DNA from: Anaerolineales bacterium
Lineage (GTDB): Bacteria; Chloroflexota; Anaerolineae; 4572-78; J111
Assembly (NCBI GenBank): GCA_015075185.1
Contig: JABTUW010000001.1
Coordinates: forward strand, 310,001 to 374,000
Direction: 5' to 3'
DNA: 64,000 nucleotides
The position numbers were made by a program, and so were the translations under genes. The notes beneath the pieces were generated by a model. That model was given only the letters and a program-made list of their open reading frames with translations. It searched no databases and was not told the DNA's origin. Within the stretch, counting starts at the first letter, position 1. The number at the start of each line of letters is the position of its first letter. This document shows, in pieces, positions 44,266 through 53,154 of this stretch.

Positions 44266-46008
44266 ATGAGTATTAATCCTTTCAGTTACGGCAAACCGAT
44301 TGACGACCCGGCCCGTTTCATTGGGCGTCGCCGGGAAATTGAACAGGTTTACAGCCGTTTACTCTCGGCCTTCGAGTCGAGTTCTATCGTCGGCGAGCGG
44401 CGAACCGGCAAAACATCGCTGCTTAAGATCTTGGGCCATCCCGAAACCCAAACTAAACTCGGCCTCGATCCAAAAAAGTACAGCTTCATTTATCAAGACT
44501 TCCTGTTCTTGGATGAAAATACAACCCCCTCGCGCTTTTGGCAGCGAGTGCTCAAAGCCATGCGGCGAACCGTCGCCGAGAACGCCAATGTTGTAGCGGA
44601 AATTGATTTTGCTCTAAAAGCTGAAACCATAGATAACTATGCTCTGGACGATATTTTTACCTTGATTGACGAGGAATCGTTATACATCGTGCTGCTGCTG
44701 GATGAGTTTGAGCAGGTCACGCGGAATAAAAACTTTGATAGCGACTTTTTTGGCGGCCTGCGCGCCCTGGCCATTCATCACAACCTGGCCCTGATTACCT
44801 CCAGCCGCCAGGATTTAGTCCAACTGACCCATTCGGAACAGGTTCGCTCATCACCCTTTTTCAATATTTTTGCCACGATCAACCTGCGCAATTTCAGCGA
44901 GCAGGATGCGACGGAGTTGATTGACCGCTATCTGGCCGGCACAGGTGTTCGCTTTCTGCTCAGCGAACTCAATGTAATTTTTGCCATTGCCGGCTATAAC
45001 CCCTATTTCCTGCAGATGGCCTGCCACCATCTCTTTTCCGCCCACCAGCAAGGGCTGGACGATGCTGCCCGCCGCCGCTACCTGGCCGACGAAGCCCGCC
45101 GCGATATTGACACACTCTTTAAGGATGTTTGGACCAGTTCCCCACCTGCTCAGCAAATTCTACTGACGGTGATGGCCTTGCGGGAGTTAGAAAGAAAATC
45201 CGGTAAAAATACGCCCGCTCAATCATTTAGCACCGCTTTTGTGGGCACGCCTGGCGGCGAGGATACCATTGCCGACCTGGAACGCTTCTACGCCCGGGCC
45301 AGCCAGGTCATCGGCGACCTGGAAAATCGCGGCCTGGTCATCAAAAACCCGGAGACTTCCAGCTACCATCTTTTTTCAACCGAAATGTGTGAGTGGATTG
45401 CCGATGAAATTGTCGGCGATAGCGCCGATTTGCGCGCATGGCGTGAGTGGCAAAAAGATGAAACGATGGTCGGTAAGTTATCCGTGAATATCAAAGACAT
45501 GCTGGCGCAAGTGGTGGATGGCCTTAATGCGGAATATAAGAGCACGCTCGGCAACTGGCTGCTGGAACGGTCCACCCAAATGGCTGCGCTGCTGCTGATG
45601 CAGACCTTTGTCAGCCGCTATGAGCAGTACAAGGAAACCCGGACCGAACGTGACGCAGCGGCGACGATGGCTGTTGATCACGCCCCTGTTGGCGACACGC
45701 CGAAAGGCGTCTTTGCCCTGGTTAAGAATCGCCTGGACGACCGCCAACGCGGCGTCTTCTCTATCCCAACCAAGCCGCCCGCCGGGGCCGGGGAGGGGCT
45801 GGATCAAGAGTACCGCGATGTGCAAATTTCGGGCATCAAGCGCCAATTGATTGACCAAACCCGTAATCTAAACAAGCTTCTGGAAGAAGCAGCCAGTTAT
45901 GGCAGCCGGACCAGCGCACCCTTGAAGCTGCAAAATGAGATTGAGAGCATCGAAACGAATATCGAGGAGTTGAAAGAACAGTTGGCTGAATTGGAGGAAG
46001 GCGCTTAA
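44266..46008 (+). CDS. STAND-like AAA ATPase, cytosolic partner
   Basis: A 580-residue soluble protein. It begins INPFSYGKPIDDPARFIGRRREIEQ, split across the pattern shared with the upstream ATPase; P-loop GERRTGKT (43-50), Walker B IVLLLDEFEQV (about 140-150), a sensor-type LITSSRQDLVQL, then a winged-helix-like segment (LERFYARASQVIGDLENRGLVIK). The C-terminal 130 residues form coiled coil. ATG at 44266 is chosen because AGGAG lies nine bases upstream. No nuclease or effector domain is recognisable. It is followed by a strong terminator. Confidence 0.8.
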   Translation: MSINPFSYGKPIDDPARFIGRRREIEQVYSRLLSAFESSSIVGERRTGKTSLLKILGHPETQTKLGLDPKKYSFIYQDFLFLDENTTPSRFWQRVLKAMRRTVAENANVVAEIDFALKAETIDNYALDDIFTLIDEESLYIVLLLDEFEQVTRNKNFDSDFFGGLRALAIHHNLALITSSRQDLVQLTHSEQVRSSPFFNIFATINLRNFSEQDATELIDRYLAGTGVRFLLSELNVIFAIAGYNPYFLQMACHHLFSAHQQGLDDAARRRYLADEARRDIDTLFKDVWTSSPPAQQILLTVMALRELERKSGKNTPAQSFSTAFVGTPGGEDTIADLERFYARASQVIGDLENRGLVIKNPETSSYHLFSTEMCEWIADEIVGDSADLRAWREWQKDETMVGKLSVNIKDMLAQVVDGLNAEYKSTLGNWLLERSTQMAALLLMQTFVSRYEQYKETRTERDAAATMAVDHAPVGDTPKGVFALVKNRLDDRQRGVFSIPTKPPAGAGEGLDQEYRDVQISGIKRQLIDQTRNLNKLLEEAASYGSRTSAPLKLQNEIESIETNIEELKEQLAELEEGA

Positions 46009-46032
46009 ATCTTGGGATTTCCTCTGCGAATC

Positions 46033-46066
46033 AAAAGAGCTTCGGCATTTAACCGAAGCTCTTTTT
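46033..46066 (+). terminator. Intrinsic terminator of the AAA pair
   Basis: AAAAGAGCTTCGG and CCGAAGCTCTTTTT form a 13-pair stem with a seven-base loop, ending in a T-run. The plus-strand orientation fits the AAA genes. Confidence 0.85.
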
Positions 46067-46075
46067 GTTTGCTGC

Positions 46076-46108
46076 AGACCCTAAAGGTTTTAGAGACCTT
46101 TAGGGTCT
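46076..46108. repeat. AAAGGT palindrome, copy A
   Basis: Perfect inverted repeat with arms AGACCCTAAAGGT and ACCTTTAGGGTCT around a seven-base centre. Related copies are at 55436-55466, 62405-62438 and 63433-63467. Confidence 0.75.
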
Positions 46109-46117
46109 AAAAGTAAA

Positions 46118-46711
46118 TTATCGTTGGGCCACCTGCTGCGGGGTGTTAAAAGAGCGGGCCATCATCTCGATCGCGGCCTGTTCACCTACCCCACTAATAA
46201 CATAAGCGGATGTTCCGGCATCAATGTAAAAGCTCGTCATCTGGTCGCCCACCTTATCAGAGAAAACGATGACCCGTTCAGCCGGGTTGCCAGTGAGAGT
46301 CAGCAGTTGGCGGCTGATCAGAATATCGTGGCCCAGGCTGCGGTCCACAAAGGCGGCCAAACCAGCGGCTGGCAGAGGACCGACCGCTTCGACTTTAACC
46401 CAGGTGGTGTGATCAGGTGACTGGAAAATGACCACATTAGCCGAAGGCTGCTCTTTGCTCCAATCCAGCGGGTAGCTCAGGTGGTAATTGAAAATCTTGT
46501 CTTCATAAACTACATTTTGATCAACAAGAGGCCGGATGTTATGCGCTTCAACTTCTTCAACACGGGTGGCCTGAACACTCAGGGGGGCTTTAAGCGGGGC
46601 AACCACCGGCGCAGCCTCGACCACTTCTTCGGACTGGCTTAGATAATACCCGCTGCCCAGTATCACTGCCAAAAGGACGATTATGGCTATCATTGATTGG
46701 ATTTTCATCAC
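46118..46711 (-). CDS. Membrane-anchored PsbP-like protein of unknown function
   Basis: A 197-residue protein with an N-terminal membrane helix (about 5-25) that could be an uncleaved signal anchor, followed by a soluble extracytoplasmic domain. The segment IFNYHLSYPLDWSKEQP...VVIFQSPD followed by alternating strands and GNPAERVIVF resembles the PsbP/Mog1 fold family, which is often seen as a surface or periplasmic module. No catalytic residues can be named. Confidence 0.55.
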   Translation of the reverse strand: MMKIQSMIAIIVLLAVILGSGYYLSQSEEVVEAAPVVAPLKAPLSVQATRVEEVEAHNIRPLVDQNVVYEDKIFNYHLSYPLDWSKEQPSANVVIFQSPDHTTWVKVEAVGPLPAAGLAAFVDRSLGHDILISRQLLTLTGNPAERVIVFSDKVGDQMTSFYIDAGTSAYVISGVGEQAAIEMMARSFNTPQQVAQR

Positions 46712-46902
46712 GTTACCCTGGAGGCTGCAGATAGATTGAGCTAAAATTTATAAGGTCAGTATGCCACAAACAGCGCCCAAAAACATCGGCTGACCTGACA
46801 TAATCCTAAGTAGGAGAATTATCCAATACCCCTGTTCAATATGCGTAGGCAGTAAGCGTTTTGGCTTAGTTGATAGTGGGTATGAAACCGGCCGATTTAT
46901 GC

Positions 46903-46908
46903 TATAAT
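46903..46908 (+). promoter_or_regulatory. -10 box for dgt
   Basis: TATAAT in TGCTATAATCAT lies 20 bases before the dgt start, so the leader is about 15 bases. No good -35 box was found at the matching distance; the TTGATA upstream is too far. Confidence 0.45.
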
Positions 46909-46928
46909 CATATCATCAAAGGAGGTGG

Positions 46929-48086
46929 ATGATGATCATTTCCCGGCAGGATATTGAGGCTCAAGAAGCCGAGCGGCTGGCTCCTTACGCGATGCTCAGC
47001 CGCGACTCCAGGGGACGGGCTTATGCTGAAGAGGAACATGCCTACCGCACTGCCTTTCAGCGCGACCGCGACCGCATTATCCATACGACCGCTTTTCGCC
47101 GTTTGGAGTACAAAACCCAGGTTTTTTTAACTACCGAAGGGGATTACTACCGCACCCGCTTGACCCACACTATTGAAGTCGCCCAGATCGGCCGGACGAT
47201 TGCCCGCGCCTTGCAGGTCAATGAGGATATGACCGAGGCGATTTGTCTGGCCCACGATTTGGGCCACGGCCCCTTTGGCCACAGCGGAGAAGCCGCTTTA
47301 AATGGCCTGATGGCCGAGTACGGCGGTTTTGACCACAACTATCAAAGTTTTCGCATTGTTGAGAAGCTGGAGAACCGCTTTCCCGATTTTCGCGGGCTGA
47401 ATCTGACCTGGGAGGTACGGGAGGGCATTCTGAAACACGAAACCGAGTATGACCGCAGCGATGTGACCGATTTTGAGCCGGATTGGCGGCCCACCCTGGA
47501 GGCCCAGATTGTCAATTACGCCGATGAAATTGCCTATACGACGGCTGACCTGGATGATGGCCTGCGTTCCGGGATGATCACCCCACAGCAACTGGAAGAC
47601 GTTGAATTTTGGCGGCGGGTGGCTGAAGAACTTAAGCTCAATCCGCGCCAGAGTTTTAACGATATGGACCGGCACCGCATGATCCGGCGGCTGGTGGGGA
47701 CAGAGGTCAGCGATGTCATCAATGCTGCCCACGAACAACTTGAATTGCACGAGATCAAAAGTGTGGAGGACATTCGCCGCTTGTCGCACAATATTGTCAG
47801 GCGCTCAGAGGAGGTCAAGCAGTTGGATCGCCAGTTGAAGGATTTTTTGTTCAACAACCTCTACCAGCACTGGCGGGTGATGCGCATGGACCGGAAAGCC
47901 CGGCGCTTTATCGCCGAACTTTTTGAAGCCTACGTTAACTCGCCGGTGATTCTCCCCCAGAGCGTCCAGGAAATTACCCAGCAGCGCGGCCTTTACCGCA
48001 CCGTCTGTGATTACATCGCCGGGATGACCGACCGCTTCGCCTTGCAGGAGTACAACAAGCTTTTTAATCCCATGGAACGGGTTTAA
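46929..48086 (+). CDS. dgt: dGTP triphosphohydrolase (HD-domain, Dgt-like)
   Basis: A 385-residue HD-domain phosphohydrolase. The metal site is clear: RLTHTIEVAQIGR (His), AICLAHDLGHGPFGHSGE (His-Asp) and ADEIAYTTADLDDGLRSG (late Asp). It opens with the HTTAFRRLEYKTQVF stretch typical of the family. It hydrolyses dNTPs to deoxynucleosides and triphosphate and helps set the dNTP pool. A near-perfect AAAGGAGGT ribosome site precedes two adjacent ATG codons (46929 or 46932). Confidence 0.92.
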   Translation: MMIISRQDIEAQEAERLAPYAMLSRDSRGRAYAEEEHAYRTAFQRDRDRIIHTTAFRRLEYKTQVFLTTEGDYYRTRLTHTIEVAQIGRTIARALQVNEDMTEAICLAHDLGHGPFGHSGEAALNGLMAEYGGFDHNYQSFRIVEKLENRFPDFRGLNLTWEVREGILKHETEYDRSDVTDFEPDWRPTLEAQIVNYADEIAYTTADLDDGLRSGMITPQQLEDVEFWRRVAEELKLNPRQSFNDMDRHRMIRRLVGTEVSDVINAAHEQLELHEIKSVEDIRRLSHNIVRRSEEVKQLDRQLKDFLFNNLYQHWRVMRMDRKARRFIAELFEAYVNSPVILPQSVQEITQQRGLYRTVCDYIAGMTDRFALQEYNKLFNPMERV

Positions 48087-48199
48087 CTCTGCTGGAGTAG
48101 GGGCATGGCCTTCCCCCAAGGGGAGGCGAAGCGCTCTGCGCCTGCCCCTGGGACAACCGCAAGGGTACGCTCCTATGTTACTGTGGAGTCATCAAACAA

Positions 48200-48228
48200 A
48201 AAGAGCGATGGTATCCCCATCGCTCTTT
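48200..48228. terminator. Bidirectional terminator
   Basis: AAAGAGCGATGG and CCATCGCTCTTT form a 12-pair stem with a five-base loop, with T/A-runs on both sides. It separates convergent dgt and the membrane protein gene. Confidence 0.8.
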
Positions 48229-48245
48229 GATAGATTCAAATTGAC

Positions 48246-49433
48246 TTATCGGTACTGATCAGGAATGTCCATGGTGCCAATCTTGAGATCAGCGCCCTCT
48301 CTGACAAAAACGGACAGGCTTAATTTGAGCTTATTGAAGTAAACGTTACCGCCAGGGCCATACTCCATCTCATCAATCTTGGCCTCCACCCGCATCGCCG
48401 ACGTTTCCAGGGTGAACTTCTTGCCCGGTTCGGCCAGGATGGCTTCAGCCTGGGGATTTGCCTCAATTTTGGCCCGCATGGTCGGGTCATTATAAGCATG
48501 CTCGCTCATTACTACGCGCGAGAGGGTAGTGATGTCGGTCTTGTCAAACAGCCCCACGTCAAAAGCAGTCACTTGCTTGGGGCTGGCGCCGGGTACCGTC
48601 TCCATAATGCCCATGCCGCTCTCGCCCAAAAAGTCGCCACTCTCTGTCTCAATGGTAAAAAACTCATCGTAATTGTCCTGGCCCAGGGTATAAGTTCCGG
48701 TCCAGCGTTTGATCGGCGCCGGGCCTTCACCTTCCCAAACGGGTTGGACCGGCTTCCTGGATTTCGTGCGGTTCTGTTGCCAGCGTCCCACCAGCAGCAC
48801 TGCTGCGACCAGGAGCACCAGCAATAACAAACAAGCCAGCACCCACCGCCAGGGAAAACCACTCCCACTTTCGGCGGGAGGCGCAGCCGGAACCGCCGTA
48901 GCCTGGGCAGGAGGTTGGCCGGCCGGTTGAGCGGCTTCCTGCGGCACTACATTTAGGTTAGCACCAAACGCATTGACCGCCTGTAACCTGGCGCTGTCTC
49001 CCTGGAATTCGCTTGCCAGCTGGCCGACCTCAGTCGCAATCACATCCGGACTCCAATTTTCGGCGGCTCTCAGGTTCGCCGCCAGTTCATTGACCGCTTG
49101 CGCCTCGGCGGCCTGGCCATTGGTCGTATAAGCCACGGACCATTTACCCAGAGCATTCACTTTAGTAGCGGGGTCAAACGTTTTGAGGCGTTCCTGAGCG
49201 AGGTTTAACTGCCGGTTAACCTGATAAGAGTCGATCACCATTGCGATATAGTGATCCTGATAGTTTTGGGTCAGCTCGTTGGGATAGGCTCCCCCGGCAT
49301 AAACCGGCGGATTCTGCTGAATATAAAGGCCAACCAGACCGGCACCAATGGCGCATCCCAGGATAAGCCCGACCAAAACACCCACGATTAGAGTCCGCTG
49401 CACTGATTTGATTGAGGGTCTTGCGTCGCTCAT
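48246..49433 (-). CDS. Membrane protein of unknown function with two transmembrane segments
   Basis: A 395-residue protein, not assigned to a family. One helix near the N-terminus (about 14-36) is followed by a helical extracytoplasmic part rich in Ala/Gln (about 40-150, with repeated AEAQAVNELAANLRAAENW-like helices), a Gln/Ala/Pro linker, a second helix (about 198-222) and a C-terminal soluble domain (about 240-395). I start it at ATG 49433, eight bases after GAGGAG. Its promoter region shares a GGTAAACTATAC motif with ccmE. Function is open. Confidence 0.6.
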   Translation of the reverse strand: MSDARPSIKSVQRTLIVGVLVGLILGCAIGAGLVGLYIQQNPPVYAGGAYPNELTQNYQDHYIAMVIDSYQVNRQLNLAQERLKTFDPATKVNALGKWSVAYTTNGQAAEAQAVNELAANLRAAENWSPDVIATEVGQLASEFQGDSARLQAVNAFGANLNVVPQEAAQPAGQPPAQATAVPAAPPAESGSGFPWRWVLACLLLLVLLVAAVLLVGRWQQNRTKSRKPVQPVWEGEGPAPIKRWTGTYTLGQDNYDEFFTIETESGDFLGESGMGIMETVPGASPKQVTAFDVGLFDKTDITTLSRVVMSEHAYNDPTMRAKIEANPQAEAILAEPGKKFTLETSAMRVEAKIDEMEYGPGGNVYFNKLKLSLSVFVREGADLKIGTMDIPDQYR

Positions 49434-49533
49434 GAACATTCTCCTCAGGTGAGGGTATAAAAGACCGCCTTAATCTGACTTTATGTATAGTTTACCATAG
49501 GTAGATAATTCGTGCAAGGCTCTCCTGTGAAGT

Positions 49534-50613
49534 TTAAAGACTCACCACCGCCTCTTTCGGAGCGGTCGTTAAAATTTCAAGCTGCCCATTGTTCACCAAA
49601 GCCATATCCTCGATGCGCACTCCGCCCCAGCCGGGGATATAGATGCCCGGCTCTACGGTCATAATGGCCCCGTCGGGAACTTCGTGGGGATAGGTAAAGC
49701 TGAAGCGAGGGCCTTCATGGATGGCCAGCCCCACCCCATGGCCCAACCCATGCCCAAAATAGTCGCCAAAACCAGCTTCGGCGATAACATCACGAGCCAA
49801 TTTGTCCACCTGCTCGCCGGTCATGCCTGCTCTGGCCCCGTCCTCAGCCACTTCTTGCGCTTTCAAAACCGTATGCCAAATGAGCAGATATTTATCGTCA
49901 GCCGGCTCACCCAGGCACACGGTGCGCGTCAAATCGGAACAATAGTCCTCCACCACGCAGCCAAAATCCATGGTAATGGGTTCACCCGCCTGTATCACGC
50001 GGTCGGTGGGCCGGGCATGCGGCATTGCCGAATTGGGGCCAGAAGCGACAATCGGCTCAAAGGAGAGAGCGCTGGCTCCATGAGTCCGCATGTAGCTCTC
50101 CAACTCCCAAGCGACCTGCCGCTCGGTCATGCCGGGCCGCATCCAGCGGGTAATGTGGGCAAGCGCTTCGTCGGCCAAGGCCACGGCTTTTTTGATGCTG
50201 GCAACCTCCGCCTCATCTTTCCGCAGTCGCAGGGTTTCCACAAAGCCTTCGGTATCTACCAGCACCAGCCGGCCTTTCAGCGCGCGTTCCCAACTGTTTA
50301 GTACGGCAACAGTAACGTATCCGGTTTCAAACCCCACCCGACGCGCGCCCAACTCAAACTGGCGCAGCGTCTCCAGCATGTTCCCGACAAAATCATAACC
50401 GGCTTCAATTAGTTCCCAATCCGGGCACTGCTGGCGGACCTGCTCATAGTAGCGCGAGTCGGTGACAACCGCCTGCCGCTCTGGGGTGACGATCAGGATG
50501 CCGGAGCTGCCGCTAAAGCCGGACAGGTAGCGGCGGTTCTCAGGTTGGGTGATCAGAAAACCATCAATTTTCTGTTCAGCCATCAGTTGGCGAAATTTTT
50601 CTAAGCGGGGCAT
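49534..50613 (-). CDS. pepP: M24-family Xaa-Pro aminopeptidase
   Basis: A 359-residue pita-bread metallopeptidase. The metal ligands are in order: DFGCVVEDYCSDLTRT (two Asp), GHGLGHGVGLAIHE (His), MTVEPGIYI (Glu) and GVRIEDMALV (Glu). It removes an N-terminal residue next to Pro, helping peptide turnover. GAGGAG precedes the ATG. It follows topA on the same strand, separated by a terminator. Confidence 0.9.
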   Translation of the reverse strand: MPRLEKFRQLMAEQKIDGFLITQPENRRYLSGFSGSSGILIVTPERQAVVTDSRYYEQVRQQCPDWELIEAGYDFVGNMLETLRQFELGARRVGFETGYVTVAVLNSWERALKGRLVLVDTEGFVETLRLRKDEAEVASIKKAVALADEALAHITRWMRPGMTERQVAWELESYMRTHGASALSFEPIVASGPNSAMPHARPTDRVIQAGEPITMDFGCVVEDYCSDLTRTVCLGEPADDKYLLIWHTVLKAQEVAEDGARAGMTGEQVDKLARDVIAEAGFGDYFGHGLGHGVGLAIHEGPRFSFTYPHEVPDGAIMTVEPGIYIPGWGGVRIEDMALVNNGQLEILTTAPKEAVVSL

Positions 50614-50637
50614 GATTTCTCCTCATCAATAATAAAA

Positions 50638-50664
50638 AAGCAAGAGAGAGGTATCTCTTGCTTT
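50638..50664 (-). terminator. Intrinsic terminator after topA
   Basis: AAGCAAGAGA and TCTCTTGCTT form a ten-pair stem with a six-base loop, followed on the minus strand by TTTTTTATT. It lies between topA and the peptidase gene. Confidence 0.8.
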
Positions 50665-50670
50665 AACTTT

Positions 50671-53091
50671 TTAAGCTACGGCCAGCTCCGGCTCAGGCGC
50701 GGGAGTCTCCGAGCCTGCCCCGGACAGTTGGCTCAACTCAAACTGCTCTTCGCAATTCAAACATTGGGCCCAATTGCGATTCTTCTGCACCAGCAGACCC
50801 TGGCAGTTAGGACAGGGCTGCGGCAAAGGCCGCTTCCAGCTACTCCATTTGCATTCAGGGTAATTGGCGCAGCCGTAGAAAACCCGACCTTTTTTACTCC
50901 GCCGTTCAACCAGTTCACCGCCATCACTGGGGCAGGCAATACCGAGCTTGACCAGGAACGGCTTGGCATTGCGGCACTCGGGGAAGTTGGAACAGGCCTC
51001 AAACTTGCCAAAACGGCCAAACTTCAAGACCATCGGGTGGCCGCATTTTTCGCACAGCTCGCCGGTGGGCTGGTCTTCAATCTCTACTTCCGGCATATGG
51101 GCTTCGGCGTGAGCCACAGCCTGGGAGAAAGGCGAATAAAATTCTTCCAGCACCGGTGTTAACTCCATCTCGCCGCTGGCAATCCGGTCGAGTTCATCCT
51201 CCATCTGCGCCGTAAATTCCACGTTGATAATATCCGGGAAATACTCGACCAGCAGTTCGTTGACAATCTCGCCTAACTCGGTGGGAGAGAGCCGTTTGTC
51301 CACCGTCTCGACATAGCCGCGCTGCTGAATGGTGGTGATGATCGGGGCATAGGTACTGGGCCGGCCAATGCCGTACTCTTCCAGGGTTTTGACCAAAGTG
51401 GCCTCGGTGTAGCGGGGCGGCGGCTGGGTAAAGTGCTGCTCCGGCAGCAGCCTGAGCAGTTCGACCGCTTCGCCCTCGCTCAATTCCGGCAGGATAACGC
51501 CTTCACTGGCATCCGGCGTCGCATCCTCGTCGAGTGTTTCCTCGTAAACAGTCAAGAATCCCTTAAAGCGCACCCGCGATCCGCTGACCTGCAAGCGATA
51601 CGGCCACTCCTCATCCGGGGCCGGTGCGGCTGCTGGAGTCGCCCCGACCACCACCGCCATGGTGTCATAAACGGCGTTGGCCATCTGGCTGGAGATAAAA
51701 CGCTGCCAGATCAGGGTGTAGAGACGTTCCTGGTCACGGCTGAGGAAAGCTTTAACCCACTGCGGCTCACGCCAGACGCTGGTGGGGCGGATAGCTTCGT
51801 GCGCTTCCTGGGCGCCCTTGCTCTTGGTTTTATAAACCGGCGGCTCCTCCGGCAACAGTTCCTGGCCGTAGCGCTGGCCGATAAAATCGCGCGCTTCGTT
51901 CTGGGCCTGCTGCGAGACATTGGTGCTGTCGGTTCGCATGTAGGTGATCAAGCCCACCGTGCCCGCCCCATCCAGTTCGATCCCTTCGTAAAGCTGCTGG
52001 GCGACACTCATCGTTTTACGCGCCCCAAAACCCAACCGGCGCGAGGCTTCTTGCTGCAAGGTACTGGTGGTGAAAGGAGCAGCAGGTCTGCGCCGGCGCT
52101 CGCTCTTTTTGACCTCGACGACGGTGTAGCTTGACCTTTCCAGGTCGGCCACGATGGTCCGGGTGTCCGCTTCGTTGTTCAGGTCAACTTTCTCGCCCTG
52201 AACCCGGGCCAGTTTGGCTCTGAATTGGCGCGCTTCCAGCTTGGCCGCGGACGCTGCCTGTTCAGTTTGGGCCAAATCAGCTTCGATGGACCAATACTCA
52301 ACCGGGTTGAACTCGTCAATCTCGTGCTCGCGCTCGACAATCAAGCGCAGGGCCACACTCTGCACCCGGCCTGCACTGGTCCGGCTGCGCACCTTGCGCC
52401 ACAACAGCGGGCTGATTTGATAGCCCACCAGGCGATCCAGAATGCGCCGAGCCTGCTGCGCGTTGACTCGCTTCATATCTATCTCGCGGGGATGGGCAAA
52501 CGCCTCGGCCACTGCATCTTTGGTTATTTCATGAAAGACGACCCGTTTAGCGCGGGTCTCATCCATATCCGCCGCTTCCATCAGGTGCCAGGCAATGGCC
52601 TCGCCTTCGCGGTCGGGGTCGGTGGCCAGGTAGATGTCGTGGGCTTTGTCGGCGGCAGTTTTTAGCTCTTTCACCACCTGCTTTTTTTCATTCGGTACGC
52701 GGTATTTGGGCGTAAAATTATTTTCTACATCCACCGAAAGCTGCGAGCGCAGCAAATCGCGTACATGGCCCACCGAGGCTTTAACCGTATAGCCGCTGCC
52801 CAAAAACTTGCCCACCGTCCGCGCCTTGGTCGGCGATTCGACAATGACCAGTTTGCCGTGGCGACGGGGCGTTTTAGCTGCTTTCTTTTTGCCTTTATGG
52901 TTCGTCCGCTCCGGCGGCGCAACATGCTCATGAGCCGGGGTACGGCCCATCTTGAACATCTTGGTCCCACAAACCGCGCAAACGCCGCTCGTTCCCGGCG
53001 TGCTGGTGGCCGTATAAACCGCCTCCGGCTGCTTCATTTCTCTTTTTTCTTTGCATTTAACACAATATGCAATCACAGTCTCTTCACTCAT
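50671..53091 (-). CDS. topA: DNA topoisomerase I with additional N-terminal zinc ribbon
   Basis: An 806-residue type IA topoisomerase. An extra N-terminal zinc-ribbon (about 5-50; YCVKCKEK...CAVCGTKMF) and basic linker precede the TOPRIM domain (KLVIVESPTKA, ATDPDREGEAIAWH). The catalytic Tyr lies in VGLITYMRTDST. The C-terminus holds three zinc-ribbon repeats (CEKCGHP..CSNFPEC; CPSDGGEL..CANYPEC; CPNCQG..CLNCEE). It relaxes negative supercoils. The N-terminal ribbon is of DUF5679 type and is not part of the E. coli enzyme. Confidence 0.95.
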   Translation of the reverse strand: MSEETVIAYCVKCKEKREMKQPEAVYTATSTPGTSGVCAVCGTKMFKMGRTPAHEHVAPPERTNHKGKKKAAKTPRRHGKLVIVESPTKARTVGKFLGSGYTVKASVGHVRDLLRSQLSVDVENNFTPKYRVPNEKKQVVKELKTAADKAHDIYLATDPDREGEAIAWHLMEAADMDETRAKRVVFHEITKDAVAEAFAHPREIDMKRVNAQQARRILDRLVGYQISPLLWRKVRSRTSAGRVQSVALRLIVEREHEIDEFNPVEYWSIEADLAQTEQAASAAKLEARQFRAKLARVQGEKVDLNNEADTRTIVADLERSSYTVVEVKKSERRRRPAAPFTTSTLQQEASRRLGFGARKTMSVAQQLYEGIELDGAGTVGLITYMRTDSTNVSQQAQNEARDFIGQRYGQELLPEEPPVYKTKSKGAQEAHEAIRPTSVWREPQWVKAFLSRDQERLYTLIWQRFISSQMANAVYDTMAVVVGATPAAAPAPDEEWPYRLQVSGSRVRFKGFLTVYEETLDEDATPDASEGVILPELSEGEAVELLRLLPEQHFTQPPPRYTEATLVKTLEEYGIGRPSTYAPIITTIQQRGYVETVDKRLSPTELGEIVNELLVEYFPDIINVEFTAQMEDELDRIASGEMELTPVLEEFYSPFSQAVAHAEAHMPEVEIEDQPTGELCEKCGHPMVLKFGRFGKFEACSNFPECRNAKPFLVKLGIACPSDGGELVERRSKKGRVFYGCANYPECKWSSWKRPLPQPCPNCQGLLVQKNRNWAQCLNCEEQFELSQLSGAGSETPAPEPELAVA

Positions 53092-53154
53092 TCAAACAAA
53101 TGCTCCCATTATTTAACAAATCGCAAGTCACTTCTCTCTCCAGAAATCAACTTC

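Noticed and set aside
41599..46008. Confident call as an antiphage defence system
   Set aside because: STAND-like ATPases occur in defence, but neither protein has a recognisable effector and the neighbours are housekeeping genes.
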